From Bacteroidaceae bacterium (GTDB lineage Bacteria; Bacteroidota; Bacteroidia; Bacteroidales; Bacteroidaceae), in NCBI GenBank assembly GCA_017416705.1, contig JAFQBG010000014.1:1-64000 (forward strand): a DNA stretch of 64,000 nt. The letters run 5' to 3'. The notes under the pieces were generated by a model that was not told the DNA's origin, did not search any database, and saw only the letters and a list, made by a program, of their open reading frames with translations. Of this stretch, positions 1 to 10,110 are shown piece after piece. A program made the position numbers and the translations under genes. Position 1 is the first letter of the stretch; each line of letters starts with the position of its first letter.

Positions 1-138
1 AGCTTTCAGATAGTCGCCAAACAAATTGAAAAGCAAATACGACTTACCACAACGGCGGATTCCGGTAACAACCTTTATCATTCCGTTGTGCATACTCCTA
101 ATGAGTTTGTTTAGGTACAAATCACGCTTTATTTCCAT
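1..138 (-). CDS. AAA ATPase (DUF4143-type), 5' end only
   Basis: Only the first 46 codons lie in the window; the gene runs off the left edge. The reading opens MEIKRDLYLNKLI and contains a Walker A motif, GIRRCGKS, at about residues 27-34. This opening is typical of the large AAA_14/DUF4143 ATPase family, which is abundant in Bacteroidales. The family's cellular role is poorly defined; members are often genomic islands' accessory genes. The ATG at 136-138 is supported by a strong promoter match just upstream (181-212, minus strand). Family assignment rests on the N-terminus alone. Confidence 0.75.
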   Translation of the reverse strand, partial: MEIKRDLYLNKLIRSMHNGMIKVVTGIRRCGKSYLLFNLFGDYLKA

Positions 139-180
139 ATGACACTGAATATTTTTGCGTATGCACGCATTTTTGTTCAG

Positions 181-212
181 CAAAGGTAACGTATGCAGCG
201 AAATTAAGCAAA
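181..212 (-). promoter_or_regulatory. promoter of the AAA ATPase gene
   Basis: On the minus strand a TTTG box (209-212) is followed by 20 bases and TACCTTTG (181-188). This is an exact match to the Bacteroidota primary-sigma promoter (TTTG, 19-21 bases, TAnnTTTG). It lies 43 bases upstream of the start codon. Confidence 0.8.
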
Positions 213-664
213 TAAACCGCTATAATTATGCTCATAAAAAACATTATTTTATTAGTCAGATTTATATCCCAACAATTTTTGTTACAAAACAAATTCTTGG
301 TGAGTTATCAGAGCGTATGCAGAACACCGCAAACCACTGAATACTACAACCTACCAACAAAAATATCTTAACAGTCTGGTAACGATATGAGAAGTCAACT
401 TATGCTTAGTTTTGCCAAAAAGGGATTTTTTAAGCCTCGGCAATGCACCGAATTCCAAACCTAACTCACAGACAATCAAGACATTTTTCCCTTATCGCAA
501 TATTTCGCTTTTATATTTCGTGTTAATTTTAGAGTATTTAATAGTTTGGCACGCTTTTTGTAAGAAATTTTATGTAAAAATATTATGACAATAGTTGCGT
601 AAGGTTGTATCTTCGCATCGCTAAAACGAATATTCACTAAGGATTGATTGAGGAGAAAGAAATT
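213..664. other. intergenic region before clpC
   Basis: No convincing gene. A 61-codon open frame at 155-340 overlaps the minus-strand promoter and looks accidental. A TATCTTCG at 608-615 resembles the -7 variants seen elsewhere in this window and could serve clpC, but I see no good -33 box at the right distance. Confidence 0.4.
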
Positions 665-3202
665 ATGAACAATGAATTTTCGCAAAGAATAACAGAATTC
701 TTAATGCTTGGCAAGGAAGAAGCCAACCGCTTGAATTGCAATGCAGTGAGCCCCGAGCATCTGCTATTGGGCATCATGCGTGGCAATGAAAACAAAACAC
801 GTGAGATTTTCGATATTCTGAATGCAGATATGGAAAAGATAAAAAGTGACATAGAATTACAGGTAAAGGATGTAAATAGTTTTGCCGACACACAAAAAAG
901 CGACGTCGAAATAGAAATAAACATCGACGCGGCAAAAGTTTTGCGTTTCACAAAATTAGAAGCACGACATCTGAAAGATGCCGACGACATGGAGCATGCC
1001 CTATTGCTTGGAATACTAAAAGACGAGCATAGTGTAGCCTCGGGCATACTGAAACAAAACAATGTCACATACGACAGGGTGAGAGAGGCCATACATAATA
1101 TAAAAGAAAACGGCGCAACACCCAAAAACGGTTTCGGGCTCACCGACGAGGACGACGACGAGGAGACAGGCAAGTCGCATGGCTCGGCCGGCAGCAGTGG
1201 CAGCTATGCCGGCACCCGACAAACAGCCGAACCCACCAACGACACCCCTGTACTGAACAATTTCGGTGTGGACATGACAAAAGCCGCAAGCGAAAACCGT
1301 TTAGACCCCGTTGTCGGGCGCGAAAAAGAGATAGAACGTATATCGCAGATACTGAGTCGCCGCAAAAAGAACAACCCGGTGCTCATAGGCGAGCCGGGCG
1401 TAGGTAAATCGGCGCTTGTAGAGGGCCTTGCACAAAGAATTGTTGAACGCAAGACATCGCGTCTGTTGTTCAACAAGCGCGTCATAGCACTCGACATGAC
1501 AGCCGTTGTAGCCGGAACAAAATATCGCGGCCAGTTCGAGGAACGTCTGCGCTCCATACTAAACGAATTGGAAAACAATCCCAACATAATATTATTCATT
1601 GACGAGATACACACCATAATAGGTGCAGGCTCGACACCCGGCTCCATGGACGCTGCAAACATACTGAAACCGGCCTTGGCGCGTGGCGACTTGCAATGTA
1701 TCGGAGCCACCACGCTCGACGAATACCGCAAGAGCATTGAAAAAGACGGTGCCCTTGAACGTCGTTTCCAAAAAGTAATAGTAGAACCAACCACCGCCGA
1801 CGAAACACTAACCATATTAAATAACATAAAAGAGCGTTACGAAGAGCATCATAATGTCACATATACCGAAGAAGCCATCGGCGCGTGTGTCAAATTGACA
1901 GACAGATACCTCACCGACCGCTGTTTCCCCGACAAGGCCATAGACGCCATGGACGAGGTAGGTGCAAGAATGCACATAACAAATTTCAGCATACCGCAAG
2001 AATTAGAGGACAAAAACGAAGAAATAGCAACAGCCAAACGCAATAAAGAGGCCGCCGTAAAACAACAGAATTTCGAAGAAGCGGCAATGTATCGCGACAA
2101 AGAAAAACGCCACATGGCCGAATACAAGGAGATGAGCGAACGCTGGGAAAAAGAGATACGCAACAAGCGTAAAACAATAACAGCCGAGGATGTAGCAAAA
2201 GTAGTCTCCATGATTTCGGGAATACCTGTGCAACGCATGCAACAAGATGAGTGGACACGTCTAAAAGGCATGAAAGAGGAGCTCAACAACAAAGTTATAG
2301 CACAAGAAAATGCCATAGAGAAACTGACAAAAGCCATTCGTCGCAGTCGTGTCGGCTTACAAAGCCCCACCAAGCCCATAGGAACATTTATGTTCTTGGG
2401 ACCCACCGGCGTGGGTAAAACGTTGCTGGCAAAAGAACTTGCAAAATTCATGTTCGGTTCGGCCGATGCACTCATACGCATAGACATGAGCGAATACATG
2501 GAAAAATTCACTGTGTCGCGCCTTGTAGGAGCTCCTCCGGGATATGTTGGTTACGAGGAGGGCGGCCAGCTGACCGAAAAAGTACGTCGTCGTCCCTACT
2601 CCATTGTGCTGCTCGACGAAATAGAGAAAGCCCACACCGATGTATTCAACATGCTGTTGCAGGTGATGGACGAAGGCAGGCTCACCGACAGCTACGGCCG
2701 TACCGTCGATTTCAGGAACACCGTAATAATAATGACATCGAACATAGGCACAAGAGAACTAAAAGATTTTGGAATGGGAGTAGGCTTCACACGCTCCGAA
2801 CGTGCCGACAACAGCGAATATTCGCGTTCAGTCATACAAAAAGCACTTAACAAACGTTTTGCACCCGAGTTCATAAACCGTGTCGATGAAATAATAAATT
2901 TCGAGCAACTATCACTCGATGCAATCGTAAAAATAGTGGACCTTGAACTTGTAAAAATAGTAAACCGCATAAACGACTTAGGATACGACATACACATATC
3001 CCAAGAGGCTAAAAAATTTCTTGCAAACAAAGGCTACGACATACAATTCGGTGCCCGTCCGTTGAAACGCGCCATACAAAACTACGTCGAGGACGAAATA
3101 TCGGAACTGTTGCTGGACAATGCCATAAGCGAAGGCAACAAGATAATTGTCAACCACACAGCCGATAGCGAAAAACTACAATTCACCATCCAAGAGGATT
3201 AA
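665..3202 (+). CDS. clpC: ATP-dependent Clp protease ATPase subunit ClpC
   Basis: Class I Clp/Hsp100 unfoldase of 845 residues that would feed substrates to ClpP. In order: a double Clp N-terminal domain (about 1-145), an acidic/Gly-Ser linker, AAA module 1 with Walker A GEPGVGKS (about 242-249) and Walker B LFIDEIH, a middle segment with a UVR-like coiled motif (about 457-492), and AAA module 2 with Walker A GPTGVGKT (about 579-586). The short UVR-bearing middle domain makes it ClpC rather than ClpB, and a GVGF loop fits ClpP docking. The frame is open from a TTG at 644, but the ATG at 665 preceded by GGAGAAAG is the better start. It is followed by a terminator, so it is probably monocistronic. 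Confidence 0.93.
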   Translation: MNNEFSQRITEFLMLGKEEANRLNCNAVSPEHLLLGIMRGNENKTREIFDILNADMEKIKSDIELQVKDVNSFADTQKSDVEIEINIDAAKVLRFTKLEARHLKDADDMEHALLLGILKDEHSVASGILKQNNVTYDRVREAIHNIKENGATPKNGFGLTDEDDDEETGKSHGSAGSSGSYAGTRQTAEPTNDTPVLNNFGVDMTKAASENRLDPVVGREKEIERISQILSRRKKNNPVLIGEPGVGKSALVEGLAQRIVERKTSRLLFNKRVIALDMTAVVAGTKYRGQFEERLRSILNELENNPNIILFIDEIHTIIGAGSTPGSMDAANILKPALARGDLQCIGATTLDEYRKSIEKDGALERRFQKVIVEPTTADETLTILNNIKERYEEHHNVTYTEEAIGACVKLTDRYLTDRCFPDKAIDAMDEVGARMHITNFSIPQELEDKNEEIATAKRNKEAAVKQQNFEEAAMYRDKEKRHMAEYKEMSERWEKEIRNKRKTITAEDVAKVVSMISGIPVQRMQQDEWTRLKGMKEELNNKVIAQENAIEKLTKAIRRSRVGLQSPTKPIGTFMFLGPTGVGKTLLAKELAKFMFGSADALIRIDMSEYMEKFTVSRLVGAPPGYVGYEEGGQLTEKVRRRPYSIVLLDEIEKAHTDVFNMLLQVMDEGRLTDSYGRTVDFRNTVIIMTSNIGTRELKDFGMGVGFTRSERADNSEYSRSVIQKALNKRFAPEFINRVDEIINFEQLSLDAIVKIVDLELVKIVNRINDLGYDIHISQEAKKFLANKGYDIQFGARPLKRAIQNYVEDEISELLLDNAISEGNKIIVNHTADSEKLQFTIQED

Positions 3203-3220
3203 CCCCTATTAATACTATGC

Positions 3221-3256
3221 CAAAATGTCAGATGCAAAACATCTGGCATTTTTTTT
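3221..3256 (+). terminator. terminator after clpC
   Basis: An 11-bp stem (3224-3234 with 3240-3250, one G-T pair) with a 5-base loop is followed by a run of eight T. This is a classic Rho-independent terminator 20 bases after the clpC stop. Confidence 0.85.
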
Positions 3257-3313
3257 GTTTATATAACGACAGAGAATTATTTTTTAAAATACCAATACAA
3301 AACAAATAATATT

Positions 3314-5362
3314 ATGCAAAAAGGCAATATTGGGGTAACAACAGAAAACATATTCCCCGTAATAAAAAAATTCCTTTACAGCGACCACGAGATTTTCCTT
3401 CGCGAAATAGTATCTAACGCCATAGATGCCACACAAAAACTGAAAACGCTGTACGAAAAAGGCGAGTTCAAAGGCGAGCTTGGCACATTGGGAGTAAAAG
3501 TAACGCTTGGCGACAGCACCCTCACGGTGAGCGACAACGGCATAGGACTGACAGCCGAGGAGATAGACAAATATATAAACCAGATAGCACTATCGGGTGC
3601 CACCGACTTTTTGGAGAAATACAAGGACACCGCCAACTCCATAATAGGCCATTTCGGTTTAGGATTTTACTCGGCATTCATGGTGTCAAAGAAAGTCGAG
3701 ATAGTGACAAAATCCTACAAGGAGGATGCAAAAGCCATTAAATGGAGTTGCGACGGCAGCCCCGAATACACAATTACTGATGCCGAGCGTCAGGAGCGCG
3801 GTACAGACATCATCATGTACATCGACGACGACAGCAAGGAGTTTCTCGAAGAGACACGCATAGCCAACATACTCAACAAGTATTGCCGTTTCCTGCCCGT
3901 ACCCATAGCCTTTGGCAAAAAGAAAGAATGGAAAGAAGGCAAGCAGGTTGAAACCGACGAAGACAACATAATAAACGACACCACCCCATTGTGGACACGC
4001 AAGCCGTCGGAACTGAAAGACGAGGACTACAAAGAATTCTACCGCACGCTCTACCCCATGAGCGACGAACCCCTGTTCTGGATACATCTGAATGTAGATT
4101 TCCCATTCCACCTGACAGGAATACTCTATTTCCCCAAGGTAAAAAGCAACCTCGACTTGCAGAAAAACAAAATACAGCTATACTGCAATCAGGTATATGT
4201 GACAGACGAAGTAGAAGGCATCGTGCCCGACTTCCTCACCCTCATGCATGGAGTGATAGACTCGCCCGACATACCGTTGAACGTATCGCGTTCCTACTTG
4301 CAAAGCGACTCCAATGTAAAGAAAATTTCCACCTACATATCAAAAAAAGTATCGGACCGTCTGCAATCTATTTTCAAAAACAACCGCAACGAGTTCGAGG
4401 AAAAATGGAACGACCTGAAAATATTCATCCACTACGGAATGCTCACCGAAGAGGATTTCTATGACAAGGCAAACAAATATGCCCTGTTGCAGGACACCGA
4501 AGGAAAAAAATACACCTACGAGGAGTACAAAACACTTGTAAGCGCCGAGCAAACCGACAAAGAAGGCAACCTTATATACCTATACTCGGGCAATAAGGAG
4601 AAGGAATATAGCTTCATCGAAGCGGCAACGTCAAAAGGCTACAACGTGTTGCTCATGGATGGCCAGCTGGATGTGGCATTGATAAGCCTGTTGGAGCGCA
4701 AATTTGAAAAGACACGCTTCACACGTGTTGACAGCGACGTTGTAGATAACCTTATAGTAAAAGAGGAGCAAAAAGCATCCTCGCTAAGCCAAAACAGCCG
4801 CGACATACTATGCGGCCTGTTCCAAAGCCAGCTGCCACAAATGGAAAAGAAAGAGTTCTATGTACAGGTACACGCACTTGGCGAAAACAGCGCACCCGTA
4901 ACCATAACACAAGCCGAATACATGCGCCGCATGAAAGAAATGGCAGCCATACAACCCGGCATGTCGTTCTATGGCGAGATGCCCGACATGTACAATGTGC
5001 TGCTGAACGAGGAGCACCCCATAGTGAAGCGCATACTCGAAAATGCCGAGACAGAATGTAGCGACAGCCTGCAACCCATAGAGAACGAATTGGCAGGCTT
5101 GGAGGCACGTCGTCAGGCACTCAACGAAATGAGCAAGGACAAGAAAATAGAGGATATACCCCAAAACGAAAAAGACGACCTTGCCGACACCGAGAAAAAA
5201 ATTGCCGATGCCAAAAGTCAAAAGGAGGCCATCCTTGCCCAATATGCGGCATCGAACAACCAAGTACGACAGTTGATTGATATAACCTTGTTGCAAAACA
5301 ACATGCTGTCGGGCGAGGCACTGAGCAATTTTGTTAAACGTAGCATCGATATGATGAAATAA
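3314..5362 (+). CDS. htpG: HSP90-family chaperone HtpG
   Basis: Cytosolic ATP-dependent chaperone of 682 residues, the usual length for Bacteroidota HtpG. The GHKL ATPase signatures are visible: EIVSNAIDA (31-39, with catalytic Glu31 and Asn35), DNGIG (74-78) and the glycine lid GHFGLGFYS (112-120). The middle domain and a charged, helical C-terminal dimerisation region follow. Its placement after clpC pairs two stress chaperones, each with its own terminator. I could not find a clear promoter in the 57-base gap after the clpC terminator. Confidence 0.95.
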   Translation: MQKGNIGVTTENIFPVIKKFLYSDHEIFLREIVSNAIDATQKLKTLYEKGEFKGELGTLGVKVTLGDSTLTVSDNGIGLTAEEIDKYINQIALSGATDFLEKYKDTANSIIGHFGLGFYSAFMVSKKVEIVTKSYKEDAKAIKWSCDGSPEYTITDAERQERGTDIIMYIDDDSKEFLEETRIANILNKYCRFLPVPIAFGKKKEWKEGKQVETDEDNIINDTTPLWTRKPSELKDEDYKEFYRTLYPMSDEPLFWIHLNVDFPFHLTGILYFPKVKSNLDLQKNKIQLYCNQVYVTDEVEGIVPDFLTLMHGVIDSPDIPLNVSRSYLQSDSNVKKISTYISKKVSDRLQSIFKNNRNEFEEKWNDLKIFIHYGMLTEEDFYDKANKYALLQDTEGKKYTYEEYKTLVSAEQTDKEGNLIYLYSGNKEKEYSFIEAATSKGYNVLLMDGQLDVALISLLERKFEKTRFTRVDSDVVDNLIVKEEQKASSLSQNSRDILCGLFQSQLPQMEKKEFYVQVHALGENSAPVTITQAEYMRRMKEMAAIQPGMSFYGEMPDMYNVLLNEEHPIVKRILENAETECSDSLQPIENELAGLEARRQALNEMSKDKKIEDIPQNEKDDLADTEKKIADAKSQKEAILAQYAASNNQVRQLIDITLLQNNMLSGEALSNFVKRSIDMMK

Positions 5363-5392
5363 CATTCCATATTCATACTGACAGAATGGCAG

Positions 5393-5434
5393 AAAAAAAT
5401 ATTGTCCAACCCTAAGGTTGGACAATATTTTTTT
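5393..5434. terminator. terminator after htpG
   Basis: A perfect 19-bp stem (5393-5411 with 5416-5434) with loop CTAA has A-runs on the left arm and T-runs on the right, so it can act in both directions. It lies 30 bases past the htpG stop and could also serve galE, which converges from the other strand. Confidence 0.9.
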
Positions 5435-5440
5435 CCTCGA

Positions 5441-5556
5441 CGTTGTATGACAAGAGGGATTTTAAGGCTTGCAACGCCCCGGCGAAGTTCACCTATTATG
5501 CGCAAACGAGCATTTTGAGGGCGAGCGTAACGCAGAAATAGCTTTGTCAGACAACG
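5441..5556. repeat. 116-bp segment bounded by inverted repeats
   Basis: CGTTGTATGACAA at 5441-5453 is matched in inverted form by TTGTCAGACAACG at 5544-5556 (12 of 13 positions). Nothing coding lies between. It may be a second small foldback element or a decayed insertion remnant; only one copy occurs in the window. Confidence 0.4.
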
Positions 5557-5582
5557 GCTTATTTATGATTTTCGCATGGGTA

Positions 5583-6614
5583 TTACATTATACCATCCTC
5601 GCGTAGTTTCTGTTGCCACTTCCATGCCGAGGCAAGAACGTCGCGTATGGGAGTATCGGCACTCCAACCAAGAACGTTGTTTGCTCTCTCGGGGTTGGCC
5701 CACACCTTGACGATGTCACCGGCACGACGACCAACTATCTTGTAGTTGAGTTTAACGCCTGTTGCAGCCTCGAATTCGTTAATGAGTTCAAGCACCGACA
5801 AACCGCGACCTGTTCCAAGGTTGAACACCTCGGGGTTCTGTGCCATTTGTTTGCCAAGTATGCGGTCGATGGCCTTTACGTGTGCTTTTGCAAGGTCCAC
5901 AACATATATATAGTCGCGGATACATGAGCCGTCGGGTGTGTCGTAGTCGTCGCCAAACACGCTCAGACACTCGCGGATACCCATAGCGGTTTGTGTCACA
6001 TAGGGCAACAAGTTCTGAGGAACACCCAAAGGAAGCTCGCCAATGAGCGCAGTGGGATGCGCACCTATGGGATTGAAATAGCGCAACATGATAGCCTCGA
6101 TGGGAGAACCCGACTTAACGGTGTCGCATATAATCTCCTCGTTTATCTGTTTTGTATTGCCATAGGGCGACTCTGCCACTTTTGTGGGAGCAGCCTCGGT
6201 AACAGGCAATACATCGGGCTGGCCATACACTGTGCACGACGAAGAGAACACTATACCTTTTACATTATGTTTTGGCATAAGTTCAAGCAGATTGACCAAC
6301 GACACAATGTTGTTACGATAGTATTTCAATGGTTTCTCAACCGACTCGCCTACGGCCTTGCTTGCAGCAAAATGTATGATAGCCTCTATTCCGGCATATT
6401 TTGCAAACAGTTTGTCAAGACCTTCCAAGTCGCAGCAGTCGAGTTGTTCGAATACAGGACGTATGCCTGTTATCTTCTCGATGTTATCCACAACCTCGGC
6501 TTTCGAATTGGATAGATTGTCAATGATAATTACCTCGTAGCCGCTATTTTGCAGCTCGACAACAGTGTGTGAACCGATAAATCCGGTACCACCAGTAACC
6601 AAAATTCTTTTCAT
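5583..6614 (-). CDS. galE: UDP-glucose 4-epimerase
   Basis: Interconverts UDP-glucose and UDP-galactose, linking galactose metabolism to cell-surface glycan precursors. The 343-residue protein is full length for GalE. It has the N-terminal Rossmann motif GGTGFIG (about 8-14), the SSSCTVYG serine segment (about 124-131) and the catalytic pair Tyr151/Lys155 in YGNTK, the extended SDR signature. It is transcribed alone. A TACATTTG on the minus strand at 6705-6712 is a possible -7 box, which would place the foldback repeat at 6722-6922 directly over the upstream promoter region. Confidence 0.95.
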   Translation of the reverse strand: MKRILVTGGTGFIGSHTVVELQNSGYEVIIIDNLSNSKAEVVDNIEKITGIRPVFEQLDCCDLEGLDKLFAKYAGIEAIIHFAASKAVGESVEKPLKYYRNNIVSLVNLLELMPKHNVKGIVFSSSCTVYGQPDVLPVTEAAPTKVAESPYGNTKQINEEIICDTVKSGSPIEAIMLRYFNPIGAHPTALIGELPLGVPQNLLPYVTQTAMGIRECLSVFGDDYDTPDGSCIRDYIYVVDLAKAHVKAIDRILGKQMAQNPEVFNLGTGRGLSVLELINEFEAATGVKLNYKIVGRRAGDIVKVWANPERANNVLGWSADTPIRDVLASAWKWQQKLREDGIM

Positions 6615-6721
6615 AATGTTATTATATTATTAAAATTACAGCAATATCACTTGTCATAACTATTCGCGACACACCATATATGCCACGCATCTATGTTCAA
6701 CTCACAAATGTAACACAAAAT

Positions 6722-6922
6722 ATTTAGAAGCTGTTTAAATTTCTAAAAAATATTTTCTTATAGAAGCCATATCGCTTGTTTCGCCGTTTTTTATATTCAA
6801 AAATGCCTGTTTCTTCCTTTTTTGCGGTTGCATAGCCCGCTATGCGCCCTACAAAAAATAAATAAACATTCTATTTCTGTTCTATAAAAAACTTGGCGAT
6901 ATAAATTTAAACAGTTTCTTAA
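6722..6922 (+). repeat. foldback (MITE-like) repeat, copy 1
   Basis: About 200 bp with terminal inverted repeats (GAAGCTGTTTAAATTT on the left, AAATTTAAACAGTTTC on the right). The arms are further complementary inward, and the centre is a hairpin tip GCATAGC-CC-GCTATGC at 6830-6845. Hand alignment to copy 2 (13658-13855) gives roughly nine identical bases in ten. It fills the galE-ansA gap and encodes nothing. Confidence 0.85.
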
Positions 6923-6955
6923 TACATTTTAATTAATTAAAAAAATTAGCCTGCA

Positions 6956-7996
6956 TCAGGAAATTTCCCCTGCTATGTTACATTTCATCTCGCGACGTAC
7001 CTCCTCGGGCGATAGTTTTTTTCCGAACAGATACATTAGTTTTGTCAATGCAGCCTCGACCGTCATATCCTTTCCGCTGATGATGCCTGCTTCCAGCAAT
7101 TGGCGTCCTGTCTCATAAAGACTCATCTTGACACTTCCGGTGTTACATTGCGTGACGTTAACTATTACTTTCCCATTCCTTGTTGCCTCGGTAAGCGCAT
7201 CGGCAAGCCATGTTGCCTGCGGAGCATTTCCACTGCCGAATGTTCTGAATATAACGCCTTTCAGTTTGCTGTTTTCCAGTACCTGTTTTACTATATCGGG
7301 CTTTATACCCGGGAAGAGCGAGAAAATTATTATGTCGCTGTCCATTATATAATGCGGTTGCAATGTGGCTGTGGGGGCTTTTTTTTGTATAACCGCATTG
7401 TTATAGTCTATTTCTATTCCCGATACGGCCAAATTGGGATAGTTATTCGATTTGAAGGCATCGAAACTGTCGGAACTTGTTTTTGTGGTGCGATTGCCAC
7501 GCATGAGCTTGTTGTGGAAATATATGCACACCTCGGGTACCTTGGCAGTACCGTCGTTGTTTTTCGCCGCGGCAATTTCTATTGCCGTCAACAGATTTTC
7601 CTTGCCATCGGTGCGCAAGACACCTATGGGCAATTGGCTGCCGGTGAGAATAACCGGTTTTGTCAGACCTTGCAACATGAAACTCAAAGCCGATGCGGTG
7701 AATGACATGGTATCGGTGCCATGCAAAATGACAAAGCCGTCGTATTCGTTGTAGTTCGACGCTATTATATCGACCAGCTTGGCCCAATGCGTCGGGTTCA
7801 TATCCGACGAATCGATGGGCGGGTTAAATGCTCGCGAAGAAATTTTCATATTGAACTGGCGCAATTCGGGCACATGACGCAGCAGATGCTCGAAATTGAA
7901 CGACTCCAATGTACGGGTGTGAGGATTTTTTATCATACCGATTGTTCCACCCGTATATATTATTAGTATAGATGTTTGACTATCGCTGTTCATCAC
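6956..7996 (-). CDS. ansA: type I (cytoplasmic) L-asparaginase
   Basis: Hydrolyses L-asparagine to aspartate and ammonia. The 346-residue protein shows the two family signatures: IYTGGTIGM near residue 13 with the first catalytic threonine, and LHGTDTMS around 91-98 with the second Thr-Asp pair, followed by a K-bearing GKENL segment. There is no signal peptide, which fits the low-affinity cytoplasmic AnsA type. Two methionines open the frame (codons 1 and 2) and I cannot separate them. A strong promoter lies at 8019-8050. Confidence 0.93.
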   Translation of the reverse strand: MMNSDSQTSILIIYTGGTIGMIKNPHTRTLESFNFEHLLRHVPELRQFNMKISSRAFNPPIDSSDMNPTHWAKLVDIIASNYNEYDGFVILHGTDTMSFTASALSFMLQGLTKPVILTGSQLPIGVLRTDGKENLLTAIEIAAAKNNDGTAKVPEVCIYFHNKLMRGNRTTKTSSDSFDAFKSNNYPNLAVSGIEIDYNNAVIQKKAPTATLQPHYIMDSDIIIFSLFPGIKPDIVKQVLENSKLKGVIFRTFGSGNAPQATWLADALTEATRNGKVIVNVTQCNTGSVKMSLYETGRQLLEAGIISGKDMTVEAALTKLMYLFGKKLSPEEVRREMKCNIAGEIS

Positions 7997-8018
7997 TGTT
8001 GCTTATGTATCGTATCGG

Positions 8019-8050
8019 CGAAGATAATATAAAGGCAGATAGAAAACAAA
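8019..8050 (-). promoter_or_regulatory. promoter of ansA
   Basis: On the minus strand TTTG (8047-8050) is followed by 20 bases and TATCTTCG (8019-8026). The -7 box differs from TAnnTTTG at one position, a variant that recurs at 57513-57520. Confidence 0.7.
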
Positions 8051-8143
8051 CTATTGACATTTTTTTGAAATATCGGTTTTTATTGTTTCCTTTGTAACAT
8101 ATATATAAACCCCTTTTTGAATATACAGTTTTAAGAATATAAT

Positions 8144-9271
8144 ATGCAACCATCGAAAGTATATTTCACCGATTTCCGTACAAAAGCATTTGGTGACGGA
8201 CTGCCTGTGAAACTAAAAAAATTATTAAAAAAAGCCGGCATCGACAAGCTGGACATGGAGGGTAAGTTCGTGGCCATAAAATTGCATTTCGGTGAGCTTG
8301 GCAACATAAGCTATCTGCGTCCCAACTATGCCAAGGCTGTTGCCGATGTCGTTAAGGAGTTTGGCGGCAAGCCATTTCTGACCGATTGCAACACCATGTA
8401 CCCCGGAAGCAGAAAAAATGCCATTGAGCACCTGTATTGCGCATGGGAGAATGGTTTTACCCCCCTTACGGTAGGATGTCCCATAATAATTGGCGACGGT
8501 CTGAAAGGCACCGACGACATTGAAGTGCCCGTTGAAGGCGGCGAATATGTCAAGAACGCAAAAATAGGACGTGCCATAATGGATGCCGATATTTTTATCA
8601 GTCTGAGCCATTTCAAGGGGCACGAAATGACCGGTTTCGGTGGAGCAATAAAAAACATAGGCATGGGCTGCGGTTCACGCGCCGGTAAAACCGAACAGCA
8701 CAGCAGCGGACAACCGACAATAAACGAGGAACTATGCCGCGGATGTAAAAAATGTATGGCGCAATGTGCCAACAACGGCCTTGTGTACAACCCCGACACC
8801 CGCAAGATGTCGGTGAACAAGACAAACTGCGTGGGTTGCGGCCGATGCTTGGGAGCATGCAATTTCGACGCCATAAACTTCGAGAACTATCACGCCAACA
8901 AATTGCTTAACTGCAAAATGGCAGAGTATGCAAAAGCCGTTGTCGATGGCCGTCCCCAATTCCATATATCGCTCATCGTCGATGTATCGCCCAACTGCGA
9001 CTGCCATTCCGAAAACGACGTTCCCATCCTGCCCAACATAGGCATGTTCGTTTCGCAGGACCCGCTTGCCTTGGACCAAGCATGCGTCGATGCCTGTCAG
9101 GCAGCAACCCCGATGCCCGGCAGTCAGCTATATGAGCATATACACGCCCCCGGGTTCTGCGACAAACACGACCATTTCAGGAACTCCACACCCGAGTCGG
9201 AGTGGCAATCGTGCCTTGAACATGCCGAAAAAATAGGCTTGGGAAGCCGAAAATATGAACTGATAAAATAA
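8144..9271 (+). CDS. DUF362-domain ferredoxin-like Fe-S protein
   Basis: The first about 185 residues and the C-terminus match the DUF362 fold. Between them are two tandem 4Fe-4S ferredoxin motifs, CRGCKKCMAQC (Cys198, 201, 204, 208) and CVGCGRCLGAC (Cys229, 232, 235, 239). There is no signal peptide, so it should be a cytoplasmic two-cluster electron carrier or redox enzyme. The reaction is unknown for this family. The licD-like gene begins 5 bases after its stop, so the two are probably cotranscribed, although DUF362 proteins also occur alone in this phylum and the functional link is unproven. Confidence 0.85.
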   Translation: MQPSKVYFTDFRTKAFGDGLPVKLKKLLKKAGIDKLDMEGKFVAIKLHFGELGNISYLRPNYAKAVADVVKEFGGKPFLTDCNTMYPGSRKNAIEHLYCAWENGFTPLTVGCPIIIGDGLKGTDDIEVPVEGGEYVKNAKIGRAIMDADIFISLSHFKGHEMTGFGGAIKNIGMGCGSRAGKTEQHSSGQPTINEELCRGCKKCMAQCANNGLVYNPDTRKMSVNKTNCVGCGRCLGACNFDAINFENYHANKLLNCKMAEYAKAVVDGRPQFHISLIVDVSPNCDCHSENDVPILPNIGMFVSQDPLALDQACVDACQAATPMPGSQLYEHIHAPGFCDKHDHFRNSTPESEWQSCLEHAEKIGLGSRKYELIK

Positions 9272-9276
9272 AGACA

Positions 9277-10089
9277 ATGCATCCCCACAGGAGTATAAGC
9301 ATCGAGGAAATAAAAAAAATAGAAACAGATATTTTGGACGAAGTAGTCGCATTCTGTAACCAAAACGGATTGCGCTACTTCCTTGCCTATGGCACGTTGC
9401 TTGGCGCAGTACGCCACAAAGGATTTATCCCATGGGACGACGACATAGATATACACATGCCACGCCCCGACTACGAAAAGTTTATCAGAACATATAACAA
9501 GCAAAACAACGGCAGCATAGTCATAGCACCCGAGAACGACACCAAGTATCGCCTTCCTTTTGCCAAGGTATATCGCAAAGGAACCATAGTAAAAGAGTTC
9601 TCGTTCAAGCCAAACACATTCGGAGTATTCATCGACATATTTCCACTCGACGGATTTGTAAGCAACGAACAAGCACACCACTGCGGACAAATGCGCCGAT
9701 ACATGCACGTGAAAAATTCCGTAATAAAGAGCGACATGAGAATATCGCGCAAAATAAGGCTGTGCATAACAAAACTCATACTGCTGCCGTTCAGCCTTGG
9801 CTATATGATAAGAAAAATAAAATCAATAGCCACACAGCAAGCATACGACAACAGCGAGCAGGTGTTCAGCAGCTACTCGCGTTTGGCAGCAAAAGAGATA
9901 TTTCCACGCGCAATATTCGACAGCCACAAAACAATAGTATTCGAAGGCAAGGAATACCGCGCCCCACTCGATTGCGACCTATATTTACGCAATCTGTACG
10001 GCAACTACATGGCACTGCCACCCGAGGAAAAACGAATATCGACACACAATTCCAAGGCATGGTATATCGACCCCGATAAACAAGCCTGA
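9277..10089 (+). CDS. LicD-family phosphotransferase
   Basis: LicD enzymes transfer a phospho-alcohol (classically phosphocholine, from CDP-choline) onto surface glycans. This 270-residue protein carries the hallmark run GTLLGAVRHKGFIPWDDDID at about residues 43-62, whose aspartates belong to the nucleotidyltransferase-like active site. No membrane segment is evident. The next gene encodes a LicC-like cytidylyltransferase, so donor synthesis and transfer sit together. The transferred group is not known; the missing choline kinase and transporter genes argue against choline salvage of the Haemophilus type in this locus. Confidence 0.88.
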   Translation: MHPHRSISIEEIKKIETDILDEVVAFCNQNGLRYFLAYGTLLGAVRHKGFIPWDDDIDIHMPRPDYEKFIRTYNKQNNGSIVIAPENDTKYRLPFAKVYRKGTIVKEFSFKPNTFGVFIDIFPLDGFVSNEQAHHCGQMRRYMHVKNSVIKSDMRISRKIRLCITKLILLPFSLGYMIRKIKSIATQQAYDNSEQVFSSYSRLAAKEIFPRAIFDSHKTIVFEGKEYRAPLDCDLYLRNLYGNYMALPPEEKRISTHNSKAWYIDPDKQA

Positions 10090-10110
10090 TATATAAAACC
10101 AAAAAGATAT

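Noticed and set aside
155-340. 61-codon open frame on the plus strand
   Set aside because: It crosses the strong minus-strand promoter at 181-212, has no ribosome-binding site or family resemblance, and has unusual composition.
637-2635. Several antisense open frames across clpC
   Set aside because: They mirror the ClpC reading frame and are Ser/Leu-rich shadows; none has motifs or start signals.
665-3202. ClpB disaggregase
   Set aside because: The middle region is short and carries a UVR-like motif with no long ClpB coiled coil, and a GVGF ClpP loop is present.
6722-6922. Riboswitch or leader RNA of galE
   Set aside because: The same sequence occurs in other unrelated gaps and has terminal inverted repeats, so a repeat element explains it better.
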